In this document: piece after piece, positions 1 through 6,086 of the stretch | Numbering within the stretch: position 1 is the stretch's first letter | Layout of the letters: the number at the start of each line of letters is the position of its first letter | From: Chloroflexota bacterium | GTDB taxonomy: Bacteria > Chloroflexota > Dehalococcoidia > SAR202 > UBA11138 | Direction: 5' to 3' | DNA: 9,133 nucleotides | NCBI GenBank assembly: GCA_022566975.1 | Contig: JADFHV010000069.1 | Location: forward strand, 1 to 9,133 | Made by a program: the position numbers and the translations under genes | Notes under the pieces: model-generated | What the model was told of the DNA's origin: nothing | Databases searched by the model: none | Seen by the model: only the letters and a program-made list of their open reading frames with translations

Positions 1-37
1 TGCGAGCAACAGTGTGAGTCCCTGAACTGAATCCAGC

Positions 38-67
38 TTGACAGGCCAGCCGCCGCGTGGGTAGTAT
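38..67 (+). promoter_or_regulatory. Candidate sigma70-type promoter for the brkB-htrA pair
   Basis: A perfect -35 hexamer TTGACA lies at 38-43 and a -10-like TAGTAT (4 of 6 consensus bases) at 62-67, separated by 18 bp. Transcription would begin near position 74, leaving a leader of about 47 nt before the GTG start at 121. No other gene is visible in the first 120 bases. This is a pattern match only; the good -35 and correct position make it plausible. Confidence 0.5.
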
Positions 68-120
68 CTGGCGGAAAATCGGCGTTCGTTCGATTGTAAT
101 CACCGTCACGGAGCGACCGA

Positions 121-1029
121 GTGTATTTCGTAAGATTCGTGCTCTTTTGCGCGGATGCCGTAAATGACTTCCTCGGGAAGAACTGCCCTTACGTCGCTGG
201 CGCGATCGCCTTTTACACGCTGTTCTCCCTGTTTCCTCTGGTGCTGGCCATAATCTCCATCTGGGGGTTCCTGCTGGGTCCGGAGGTCGAGCAGACCGAT
301 CTTGCGCGGCGCATAGCCGAGGTGATACCGGTATCGACGGAATTCATAGGCGAGACGGTCCACGGAGTAGCCAGCGCGCGTGCGATTACTGGAGTCGCCT
401 CTGTGCTGGGGCTGCTGTGGGCGTCTTCGGCCGCCTTCGGCGCGATACGCAAGGGCATAAACGCGGCGTGGGGCATCAGGAAGACCCGTCCATTCCTCAA
501 GGAACGGCTGATGGACTTTGGGCTGGTCCTGGGCGGCGGGTTGCTGATGATACTGATAATGCTGATCACGCCGATACTGGGGTTCCTTCAGGAGACGACT
601 GTATACGTTGCGCCAGATGCCGACCTGGGGCTGCTCTTCAGACTCATATCCCTGGTGGTTTCGCCGGTCCTATCCTTCGTGACGTTCCTGATCCTGTACA
701 GGTATCTCCCCAACACCGACGTGACCTTCAAGGACGTATGGCTGGGGGCGCTGCTGGCCTCGATCGCATTCGACGGCGCCAAGTGGGGGTTCCTGTGGTA
801 TGTGAGTACGTTCCCGGTGTACAACATCGTCTACGGGTCTGTGGGGGCGGTCATGGCTCTGTTGACCTGGGTATACGTATCGGCTATCATTTTGTTGTTC
901 GGCGCACTTGTGACCTCCCGCTACGCTTCGTATCCCTCTCGAGTGAGGGGCGAGCAGGGCATCAAACTCCTCTGGACTGGGCTAAAGCGTGTCAGGCTTC
1001 GTGTTGTCGCAATTCCGGCAGTGGGGTAG
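121..1029 (+). CDS. YihY/BrkB-family (UPF0761) inner-membrane protein
   Basis: A 302-residue polytopic membrane protein of the YihY/virulence factor BrkB family. By eye there are about six hydrophobic segments: residues 27-52, 92-112, 134-157, 177-197, 205-228 and 240-266. Family hallmarks seen include GAIAFYTLFSLFPL (27-40), the INAAW stretch (113-117), an RYLPN turn (194-198) and the YGSVGAVMALLTWVY segment (238-252). The length is normal for the family. The biochemical role is not settled; family members were long mislabelled ribonuclease BN, an activity that belongs to a different protein, so no enzyme function is assigned. The GTG start at 121 is preceded by CGGAG (109-113) with 7 nt spacing. 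The 3' end overlaps the next gene by 41 bp, which suggests co-transcription and perhaps translational coupling with the envelope protease. Confidence 0.9.
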   Translation: MYFVRFVLFCADAVNDFLGKNCPYVAGAIAFYTLFSLFPLVLAIISIWGFLLGPEVEQTDLARRIAEVIPVSTEFIGETVHGVASARAITGVASVLGLLWASSAAFGAIRKGINAAWGIRKTRPFLKERLMDFGLVLGGGLLMILIMLITPILGFLQETTVYVAPDADLGLLFRLISLVVSPVLSFVTFLILYRYLPNTDVTFKDVWLGALLASIAFDGAKWGFLWYVSTFPVYNIVYGSVGAVMALLTWVYVSAIILLFGALVTSRYASYPSRVRGEQGIKLLWTGLKRVRLRVVAIPAVG

Positions 1030-2149
1030 GAAGCGAAGCCTCCCGACTTTGGTCGGACTCGTTCTGATACCCCTGCTTCTTGGGGCGGCGATCGCGTGCT
1101 CGTCGGACCCTGAACCCGAGACGACGGCCGTTCCGTCGACGGTGACCTCGGTCCCGGAGGCCTCAGCCGCTCAGCCGGCTACCACGGTTGTCCCAGCCTT
1201 GCCTCCCCCGGCCATCTTAAATTCCCTTCCTTCCGTGTCGGCCCTGGTGGATAAGGTAAAGCCCGCCGTTGCCACCATATCGGTCGAGTCTCTGACGCGA
1301 GGCCTGTTCTTCGACTTTACCGATGAGGGCGCGGGCTCCGGTATGGTCGTGAGGTCCGATGGCTATATCGTCACGAACTTTCACGTCATCCAGGACGCCA
1401 GTGACATCAAGGTGAGCCTTCCCGGCGGTGGGACCTACGACGCCAGGGTCGTTGGTCAAGACGCGCTGACCGACCTCGCCGTGCTCAAGATTGAGGCCGA
1501 CAACCTGACTACCGTGAGCTTTGGCGACTCCGACAGCCTGGAGGTCGGCGACTGGGTGGTGGCGGTTGGCAATGTCCTGGCTTTGAAGGGCGGGCCGACG
1601 GTCACGCTGGGAATCGTAAGCGCGAAGGGACGGACCCTGACCACCGATCGAGGCACCCTATACGACCTTTTGCAGACCGACGCGGCGATCAATGAAGGGA
1701 ATAGCGGAGGGCCATTGATCAACCTGAGCGGCGAGGTGGTGGGCATCAATACCGCCATACTGCGCGACGCTCAGGGCATCGGCTTCGCGATCAGCTCCTC
1801 GGTTGCCGGCCCGATAATCGATAGCCTGATCGAGCATGGCCGCGTGGTACGGCCGCTCATCGGCCTCACGGGCGCCGACGTTACGGCGTCAAGGGCCGAT
1901 CAGCTCGGACTGAGCGTCGACGAGGGGATCATCGTCACCAGGCTGTCCAGGGACGGTCCGGCGTTCAGAGCCGGCCTGCGAGTCGGTGACGTCATCACCA
2001 AGCTCGATGGGATCCCGACTCCTGACATGGCCCGGTTCCTGTCCCTCCTCTGGACCTATGACGTGGCGGACGTGGTCCAGATCGAGTACATCAGCAACAA
2101 CCAGACCCTCGAGACCTCGGCAGAGCTGGTCGAGAGGCCGGCTAGCTAG
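989..2149 (+). CDS. HtrA/DegP-like trypsin-fold serine protease, predicted lipoprotein, one PDZ domain
   Basis: A 386-residue S1C-family serine protease acting outside the cytoplasmic membrane in protein quality control. The N-terminus is a lipoprotein-type signal: a basic stretch WGRKR (12-16), a hydrophobic core, then AIAC with the candidate lipidated Cys37. A low-complexity Pro/Thr/Val/Ala linker (about 38-75) would hold the enzyme off the membrane. The catalytic triad is visible: His132 in TNFHVIQ, Asp162 in ALTDLAVLK and Ser239 in NEGNSGGPLIN. One PDZ domain covers about 287-380 (RPLIGL, GLRVGDVITKLDG). The GTG at 989 overlaps the brkB-family gene by 41 bp and lacks a clear ribosome site; a GTG at 1001 would also keep the signal peptide, so the exact start is uncertain. 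Most HtrA relatives use a transmembrane anchor or cleaved signal, so the lipoprotein form is a modest variation. Its stop overlaps that of the convergent ubiE gene. Confidence 0.93.
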   Translation: MSGFVLSQFRQWGRKRSLPTLVGLVLIPLLLGAAIACSSDPEPETTAVPSTVTSVPEASAAQPATTVVPALPPPAILNSLPSVSALVDKVKPAVATISVESLTRGLFFDFTDEGAGSGMVVRSDGYIVTNFHVIQDASDIKVSLPGGGTYDARVVGQDALTDLAVLKIEADNLTTVSFGDSDSLEVGDWVVAVGNVLALKGGPTVTLGIVSAKGRTLTTDRGTLYDLLQTDAAINEGNSGGPLINLSGEVVGINTAILRDAQGIGFAISSSVAGPIIDSLIEHGRVVRPLIGLTGADVTASRADQLGLSVDEGIIVTRLSRDGPAFRAGLRVGDVITKLDGIPTPDMARFLSLLWTYDVADVVQIEYISNNQTLETSAELVERPAS

Positions 2150-2152
2150 CCG
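2139..2152. repeat. 14-bp perfect palindrome spanning two convergent stop codons
   Basis: CGGCTAGCTAGCCG is fully self-complementary. It contains the TAG stop of the protease gene (2147-2149, + strand) and the TAG stop of ubiE (2146-2148, - strand), so the two coding regions overlap by 4 bp. As RNA it could form only a short hairpin, and neither side has a T-run, so a conventional bidirectional terminator is not supported. Confidence 0.6.
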
Positions 2153-2877
2153 TCGGCATCGGCTTTCTCGCCGACATGGACCGCGACTGTGCCCAGCGCC
2201 AGTCGACGGTAGCTCACCCGGACCAGTCCCGCCTCCTCCATCATCGCCGACAGCTCATCAACGCTCAGGAACGTCTCGACCGACTTGGGCAGGTACGAGT
2301 ATGCCTCGCGGTCGCCGGTCAGCAGGGCCCCGAGCCACGGCGTCACGGTGCGGAAGTAGAGGGGGAAGAGCCGGCCCAGCAGGCCTCTGCGTTCGAGTCG
2401 GAATATCTCCAGGACAACCACTCGGCCCCCCGGCCTGACTACGCGCGCCATCTCCCGCAGCGCCTGCGGCACGTCGACGAAATTCCGCACGCCGAAGCCG
2501 ACCGTCACGCATATAAAGCGGTCGTTGGGAAAGGGGAGGGAGTGGGCGTCGCCGTAGACTACCTGCAGCTTATCGATGAGCCCGCCACGACGGGCTTTCT
2601 TCTCGGCTATCGATAGCATCTCGAGGGTGTTGTCGAGAGCTATGACATGCGAGGCCCAGGGGTGGCGGGCAATCTCCAGTGCGAAGTCGCCCGTCCCGGC
2701 GGCGACGTCCAGCGCCGGACCCTCGAGCCGGGCGTGTCCCATCTCCACGGCCATGCGCCGCCACGCGTGGTGCCTGCCGCCGCTCATCACAGTGTTCAGC
2801 AGGTCGTAGCGGCCCGCTATCCCGGCGAACATCCGCGTGACGTACCGGGTACGCTCCCTACCCCTCAAATGCGCCAA
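2146..2877 (-). CDS. ubiE: Demethylmenaquinone (or ubiquinone-pathway) C-methyltransferase, UbiE/MenG family
   Basis: A 243-residue class I SAM-dependent methyltransferase of the UbiE/MenG family, which methylates the ring of demethylmenaquinone in the last step of menaquinone synthesis. Family signatures in order: MFAGIAGRYDLLN (16-28), HHAWRR (36-41), the SAM-binding LDVAAGTGD (56-64), GDAHSLPF (109-116), GFGVRN (127-132), RVVRPGGRVVVLE (145-157) and YSYLPKSVETF (193-203). A menaquinone role is inferred; the family also serves ubiquinone synthesis. The TTG at 2877 is chosen because GGAGGT (2885-2890, minus strand) sits 7 nt upstream; a TTG at 2892 would add five residues but has no ribosome site. 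The acidic residue usually found just after the Phe in the post-GDA motif (FD) is Ile122 here. The gene ends by overlapping the convergent protease gene and lies 168 bp downstream of nnr. Confidence 0.93.
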   Translation of the reverse strand: MAHLRGRERTRYVTRMFAGIAGRYDLLNTVMSGGRHHAWRRMAVEMGHARLEGPALDVAAGTGDFALEIARHPWASHVIALDNTLEMLSIAEKKARRGGLIDKLQVVYGDAHSLPFPNDRFICVTVGFGVRNFVDVPQALREMARVVRPGGRVVVLEIFRLERRGLLGRLFPLYFRTVTPWLGALLTGDREAYSYLPKSVETFLSVDELSAMMEEAGLVRVSYRRLALGTVAVHVGEKADADG

Positions 2878-2884
2878 GCCCCAA

Positions 2885-2890
2885 ACCTCC
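2885..2890 (-). promoter_or_regulatory. Strong Shine-Dalgarno site that fixes the TTG start of ubiE
   Basis: On the minus strand GGAGGT is followed by 7 nt and TTG at 2877-2875. This choice places the site between the two possible TTG starts, 2892 and 2877, and supports the shorter protein. Confidence 0.65.
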
Positions 2891-2909
2891 AACAGGCACT
2901 GTTCAAGAA

Positions 2910-2969
2910 CCGCAGTCTGAAGGCTGCGGCATCGCTCGGGGGTATCCCCGATGCCATACCCTTCAGGGT
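2910..2969 (-). promoter_or_regulatory. Cluster of three palindromes, candidate structured leader upstream of ubiE
   Basis: The 168-bp gap between nnr and ubiE contains three inverted repeats within 60 bp. They are CCGCAG/CTGCGG (2910-2915 with 2924-2929, 8-nt loop), TCGGGG/CCCCGA (2936-2941 with 2946-2951, 4-nt loop, extended by GGCA 2928-2931 with TGCC 2952-2955) and ACCCT/AGGGT (2958-2962 with 2965-2969). The 7-mers CTGAAGG (2917-2923) and CCTTCAG (2960-2966), given as + strand, are also complementary, so the outer two palindromes could pair with each other around the middle hairpin instead of folding alone. The cluster ends about 33 nt before the ubiE start. It could be an nnr 3' end, a mutually exclusive leader structure or a dispersed repeat; no T-run follows. 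I see no gene or clear promoter in the rest of the gap. Confidence 0.4.
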
Positions 2970-3045
2970 GTGGTCGCCGTCTGGACAGCTTTATCTCAGC
3001 TCAACGGCCGGCAATGAGAACGGCTACGATATCGACTCCGGGCTC

Positions 3046-4623
3046 CTATGGCGCGTCCGCCCGAAGCTCCCTGATCACACGGGGGAGGGCGCCAAGCAGG
3101 TCGCTGGCGACCATGCCTGCGTCACCCAGCTCCGCTCGGAGCCTCTCTCCGGCCTCTCCATGGAGGAACACGCCGAGCGCGGCCGCCTCCTCAAACCCGA
3201 GTCCCTGTGAAAGCAGCCCTGCCACGGCCCCGGCCAGCACGTCCCCGGTGCCAGCCGACGCGAGCCCGGGATTGGCGTACGGACTGATGATCGCCCGTCC
3301 CGCCGGCAAGCCAACTACCGTGTGGGCGCCCTTCAGGACCGTGACCTTGTTCCACCTCTCCGCCCAGAGCAGGGCCTGGCCTACGCGGTCGCGCTGTATC
3401 TTCGCCGTCGATTCACCCGTGAGCCGGGCCATCTCTCCAGGGTGCGGCGTAATGATGGCTGTTTCTGAAAATCTCTCCCACCACGGCTGGCCATCGGCCG
3501 TTCCTGCGGCAAGTATGTTTAGTCCGTCGGCATCGACCACAGTACCGGGGAGGGGCTCTCCGGAGCATAGCAACCGCTCTACCAGCGCCTTCGTGGCCGG
3601 AGCCTGGCCCAGCCCGCATCCCACCAGGAGGGCGTCGTACCCGTCCAGGCTCCTGGTGATGAGCGCCTCCGACGCCCGTGGGTCAAGCTCTCCCGGGGTG
3701 GACTCCGGGAGGGGCAGATACGTGGGTTCGGTGGCCTTCGCCGCCACGGCTGCCTGCAGGCTCTGCGGAAGGGCGATCGTCACCAGGCCGGCGCCGACTC
3801 GTGTCGCCGCCGTGGCGGCCAGGTACGCGGCGCCCACGTAGTTCGTCGAGCCTGCAACCACCATAGTCCGGCCGAAGCTGCCTTTGTGCGCGGCCGCCGG
3901 TCGCTGAGGCAGCAGGGCCCGAGCCCAGGCCGGAGTCATCAGCTCGACGCCCACGTCGTCGTCGAGGCCGTCTGGGATGCCGATGTCGACGACCTCGACG
4001 GTGCCGATCTTGCCGGCTGCGGCGTAGTTGTACAGCCCGATCTTCGGGTATCCCAAGGCGACCGTCACGTCCGCCGGCGGGCAAGATGGGTCGGCCTCGC
4101 CGGTGTCGGCGTCAAGGCCTGAGGGCAGGTCCAGGGCCAGTACGCGTGGGCCCCTTCTCGTGCCCATAGCCTCCGAGACCCTGCTCAGCACTTCCATGAG
4201 GTGACCCTCTATGGGGCGCGACCTCCCGGTCCCCAGCACCGCGTCCACCACCATGTGGGCCGACTCCAGCGTCTCGGCGAGCTTCGCCAGTCCGTCGTCC
4301 GACGACGCCTCGATGGCCTTCACGCCTCGCTGGACCGCGGCGTCCAGCCTGGGGTCGGGGTCGCGACGGTCCAGGCAGATGTACGCGGTCACCCTCGCGC
4401 CCCAACGTCGGAGATGCCCGGCGGCCACCAGACCGTCCCCACCGTTGTTGCCGGACCCGACCAGCACCAGGACATGGACGCCGGTCAGATGGCCCAGATG
4501 GTGGCGTACCCTCTTCGCTACGGCCAGACCCGCCTTCTCCATCAGCGAGTCCGTCGAGACACCTGCGGCCTCGCACCGCACCTCTATTAGGCGCATCTGC
4601 TCAGATGTGACGACCTTCATCAT
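3046..4623 (-). CDS. nnr: Bifunctional NAD(P)H-hydrate repair enzyme (epimerase plus ADP/ATP-dependent dehydratase)
   Basis: A 525-residue fusion of the two NAD(P)HX repair activities, which restore damaged hydrated NADH and NADPH. The N-terminal YjeF_N epimerase domain (about 1-230) shows VGSGNNGGDG (55-64), VVDAVLGTG (125-133) and LALDLPSGLDADTG (162-175). The C-terminal ribokinase-like dehydratase domain (about 235-515) shows HKGSFG (246-251), VVDADGLN (362-369), ITPHPGEMARL (391-401), VLKGAHTVV (429-437) and the nucleotide-site SAGTGDVLAG (456-465). The length is typical of the bacterial fusion (about 500). The frame stays open upstream to 4884, but that part is the opposite-frame shadow of the neighbouring gene; homology begins at MMKVVTSEQM. 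ATG at 4623 is taken because AGGGA lies 11 nt upstream; ATG at 4620 is equally possible. The gene follows the LLM oxidoreductase by 76 bp and is close to acpS, a common partner. Confidence 0.95.
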   Translation of the reverse strand: MMKVVTSEQMRLIEVRCEAAGVSTDSLMEKAGLAVAKRVRHHLGHLTGVHVLVLVGSGNNGGDGLVAAGHLRRWGARVTAYICLDRRDPDPRLDAAVQRGVKAIEASSDDGLAKLAETLESAHMVVDAVLGTGRSRPIEGHLMEVLSRVSEAMGTRRGPRVLALDLPSGLDADTGEADPSCPPADVTVALGYPKIGLYNYAAAGKIGTVEVVDIGIPDGLDDDVGVELMTPAWARALLPQRPAAAHKGSFGRTMVVAGSTNYVGAAYLAATAATRVGAGLVTIALPQSLQAAVAAKATEPTYLPLPESTPGELDPRASEALITRSLDGYDALLVGCGLGQAPATKALVERLLCSGEPLPGTVVDADGLNILAAGTADGQPWWERFSETAIITPHPGEMARLTGESTAKIQRDRVGQALLWAERWNKVTVLKGAHTVVGLPAGRAIISPYANPGLASAGTGDVLAGAVAGLLSQGLGFEEAAALGVFLHGEAGERLRAELGDAGMVASDLLGALPRVIRELRADAP

Positions 4624-4699
4624 GCGGCTCACATTCCCTGGGTCAATCCGGCCGGTCCATCGGAGTCTCGGACCCCATTGCGGCCACGGTGGTCGATCG

Positions 4700-5626
4700 C
4701 TATATCTTCCCGGTGAGCCCCTTGAGCAGACTCCGCGTCCGGACGACGGACGCCTCACCGTCGTCGTCCGTTGGGAATATGGCCGCCATGAAGTCGGTGG
4801 CGCCCGCCTGGGCCAGAGCGCGGAGCTGGTCCTCGACCTGGCTCTCGTTGCCCAGGATGGCGACGTCGGCCGGTCCTTCGACACCCTCGATGTCGAGCAT
4901 CCTCCGGTAGCTCGGCAGGTAGCCGTAGCGGCCGAACAGGTTCGCGGCCTCCCGGTGGGCGGCCTGCCGATCGTCGGTGACGGCGATCTGGAGGCCGACG
5001 CAGACCCGTGGCTTCGGTCGCCCGGCCTTCTCGGCTGCCGCGTTGATACGCGGCGCGATGTGGGTCTCCAGGGTCTTGGGCCCCACCATCCAGGTCACCG
5101 TGCCCTCGGCCATCTCCCCGGCAATGTGCAGCATTCTGGGTCCCAGTGCGGCGATCAGAATGGGAAATGGGCTCGAGCTGGGCACCTGTATGGCGGCGTT
5201 TACATTGAACACCTCGCCGTGGAACTCTACGCTGCTCTCGTGTACCAGCGTGCGCAGCACCGAGAGGTACTCGCGCATGTGAAGCGCCGGCCTCTCGAAG
5301 CTCATGCCCAGCCTCTCCTCCACCATCGGCCTGTGCGAGAGGCCGATGCCCAGGGTAAGCCTCCCGTCCGTTGCCGCCTGGGTCGTAAGCGCCTGCTGCG
5401 CCAGCGCCAGAGGGTGGCGCGGGTAGGTGGGAACGACGCCGGTCCCCATCTCGATGCGCTGTGTCCTCTGGCCCGCCAGTGCGAAGAGCGTCAGGGCATC
5501 GACACCCAATATCTGGGCCGACCACAGGCTGTCGAAGCCGTCCCTCTCCGCGTCGACGACCTGCTGTATCTGTCCCTCCAGGTCGTCGGCCGCTCCAAGA
5601 GAGCCTATGAAGATGCCGATTCGCAA
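4700..5626 (-). CDS. LLM-class (luciferase-like) oxidoreductase, probably F420-dependent, resembling the MSMEG_4879/TIGR03564 group
   Basis: A 308-residue single-domain luciferase-like protein with the TIM-barrel of flavin/F420 oxidoreductases. Recognisable family stretches are RIGIFIGSLG (2-11), AERDGFDSLWSAQI (26-39), MGTGVVPTYPRHPLALAQQA (60-79), RLTLGIGLSHRPMVEE (89-104), a HMREYLSVLRTL run (116-127), AALGPRMLHIAGEMAEGTVTWM (start 159) and the C-terminal QAGATDFMAA (273-282). This pattern resembles the F420-dependent group named after MSMEG_4879; substrate and direction of hydride transfer are unknown, and FMN use cannot be excluded. The TTG at 5626 is well supported by GGAAGGAG 6 nt upstream; the open frame beyond it (to 6286) is shadow of acpS and metF. 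It sits between acpS and nnr, two genes that are often adjacent elsewhere. Confidence 0.9.
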   Translation of the reverse strand: MRIGIFIGSLGAADDLEGQIQQVVDAERDGFDSLWSAQILGVDALTLFALAGQRTQRIEMGTGVVPTYPRHPLALAQQALTTQAATDGRLTLGIGLSHRPMVEERLGMSFERPALHMREYLSVLRTLVHESSVEFHGEVFNVNAAIQVPSSSPFPILIAALGPRMLHIAGEMAEGTVTWMVGPKTLETHIAPRINAAAEKAGRPKPRVCVGLQIAVTDDRQAAHREAANLFGRYGYLPSYRRMLDIEGVEGPADVAILGNESQVEDQLRALAQAGATDFMAAIFPTDDDGEASVVRTRSLLKGLTGKI

Positions 5627-5632
5627 TTTTGT

Positions 5633-5640
5633 CTCCTTCC
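5633..5640 (-). promoter_or_regulatory. Strong Shine-Dalgarno site that fixes the TTG start of the LLM gene
   Basis: GGAAGGAG on the minus strand is followed by 6 nt and TTG at 5626-5624. It excludes the much longer upstream open frame as the true start. The REP-like palindrome lies directly upstream of it. Confidence 0.7.
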
Positions 5641-5642
5641 TT

Positions 5643-5667
5643 GAGGCGGTTCGCGAGCCGCCCCTAC
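5643..5667. repeat. REP-like GC-rich palindrome in the acpS-LLM gap
   Basis: GGCGG (5645-5649) and CCGCC (5658-5662) form a stem around the self-complementary core TCGCGA (5651-5656), and the element ends in CCCCTAC on the + strand. It fills most of the only sizeable gap (56 bp) between acpS and the LLM gene. The form, a GC-rich inverted repeat ending in a TAGGGG-like tail (minus strand), resembles short palindromic repeats scattered between genes in many environmental bacterial genomes, but only one copy is visible here. It could also act as an mRNA stability or attenuation hairpin. Confidence 0.45.
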
Positions 5668-5682
5668 ACGGTGCATCGCGCT

Positions 5683-6069
5683 CTACCCCGTGAGGATGTT
5701 CCCCTCTCGGCTGTCTCCGACGACAAAGGCCACGGCGTAGTGCTCCGAGTGGGACAGAGAGACGGAGAGGTGCTCGATACCCAGCCGTTGGGCCCGGGCC
5801 AGGGCGGTGCCGTGAAGGTGGATGGTGGGTGCCTGCCCCCTCTGCCGGACGACCTCGATGTCCCGCCATCTGACACCTCGGATGCCGGTGCCCAGCGCCT
5901 TCATCACCGCCTCCTTCGCCGCGAACCGGCTCGCGAGCTGTGGGGCCCGGCCCCGGCAGTATGCGATCTCCCCCTCCGTGTACACACGCCGGTAGAACCG
6001 GCTGCCGTAGCTTTCGGACACCCGTTTGATCCGCGGGATCTCGATAATGTCCACACCCGTGACAAGCAT
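5683..6069 (-). CDS. acpS: Holo-[acyl-carrier-protein] synthase (4'-phosphopantetheinyl transferase, AcpS type)
   Basis: A 128-residue AcpS-type phosphopantetheinyl transferase, which moves the phosphopantetheine arm of coenzyme A onto apo-acyl carrier protein and so enables fatty acid synthesis; cytoplasmic, usually a trimer. The N-terminal GVDIIEIPRI (5-14) contains the Mg-binding Asp7, and the second signature RFAAKEAVMKALGTG (48-62) contains the metal ligand Glu53 and Lys52. The C-terminal SVSLSHSEHYAVAFVV (102-117) is also typical. Length is normal. ATG at 6069 is preceded by GGAAGAG only 2 nt away, an unusually close ribosome site, with GGAAG at 4 nt as a more relaxed alignment. The gene begins 17 bp after the metF stop, so it is almost certainly co-transcribed with it. 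Confidence 0.95.
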   Translation of the reverse strand: MLVTGVDIIEIPRIKRVSESYGSRFYRRVYTEGEIAYCRGRAPQLASRFAAKEAVMKALGTGIRGVRWRDIEVVRQRGQAPTIHLHGTALARAQRLGIEHLSVSLSHSEHYAVAFVVGDSREGNILTG

Positions 6070-6086
6070 ATCTCTTCCGAGGACGG

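Noticed and set aside
2893..3045. A small gene in the nnr-ubiE gap, or read-through of the nnr frame past its TAG
   Set aside because: The nnr frame reaches another stop after 14 codons (3001-3003), and the frame entering ubiE has no ATG, GTG or TTG before 2892; nothing looks protein-like.
2951..3841. A 296-codon open frame on the + strand
   Set aside because: It is antisense to nnr and its composition is Ser/Pro/Ala/Arg-rich low complexity, typical of an overprinted frame; no family motif seen.
4654..4674. A hairpin GGTCC/GGACC between the LLM gene and nnr as a terminator
   Set aside because: It has only 5 bp with an 11-nt loop and no T-run, too weak to call. A nearby TTGACC lacks any matching -10.
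4624..4884. An N-terminal extension of Nnr by 87 residues
   Set aside because: The extension is the other-frame reading of the LLM gene's end and is Arg/Pro/Ser-rich; YjeF_N homology starts at MMKVVTSEQM.
4211..5644. A 477-codon open frame on the + strand
   Set aside because: It runs antisense to nnr and the LLM gene, both with full family motifs. Its translation is rich in Arg/Gly/His/Pro without domain features, as expected for a shadow frame in GC-rich DNA.
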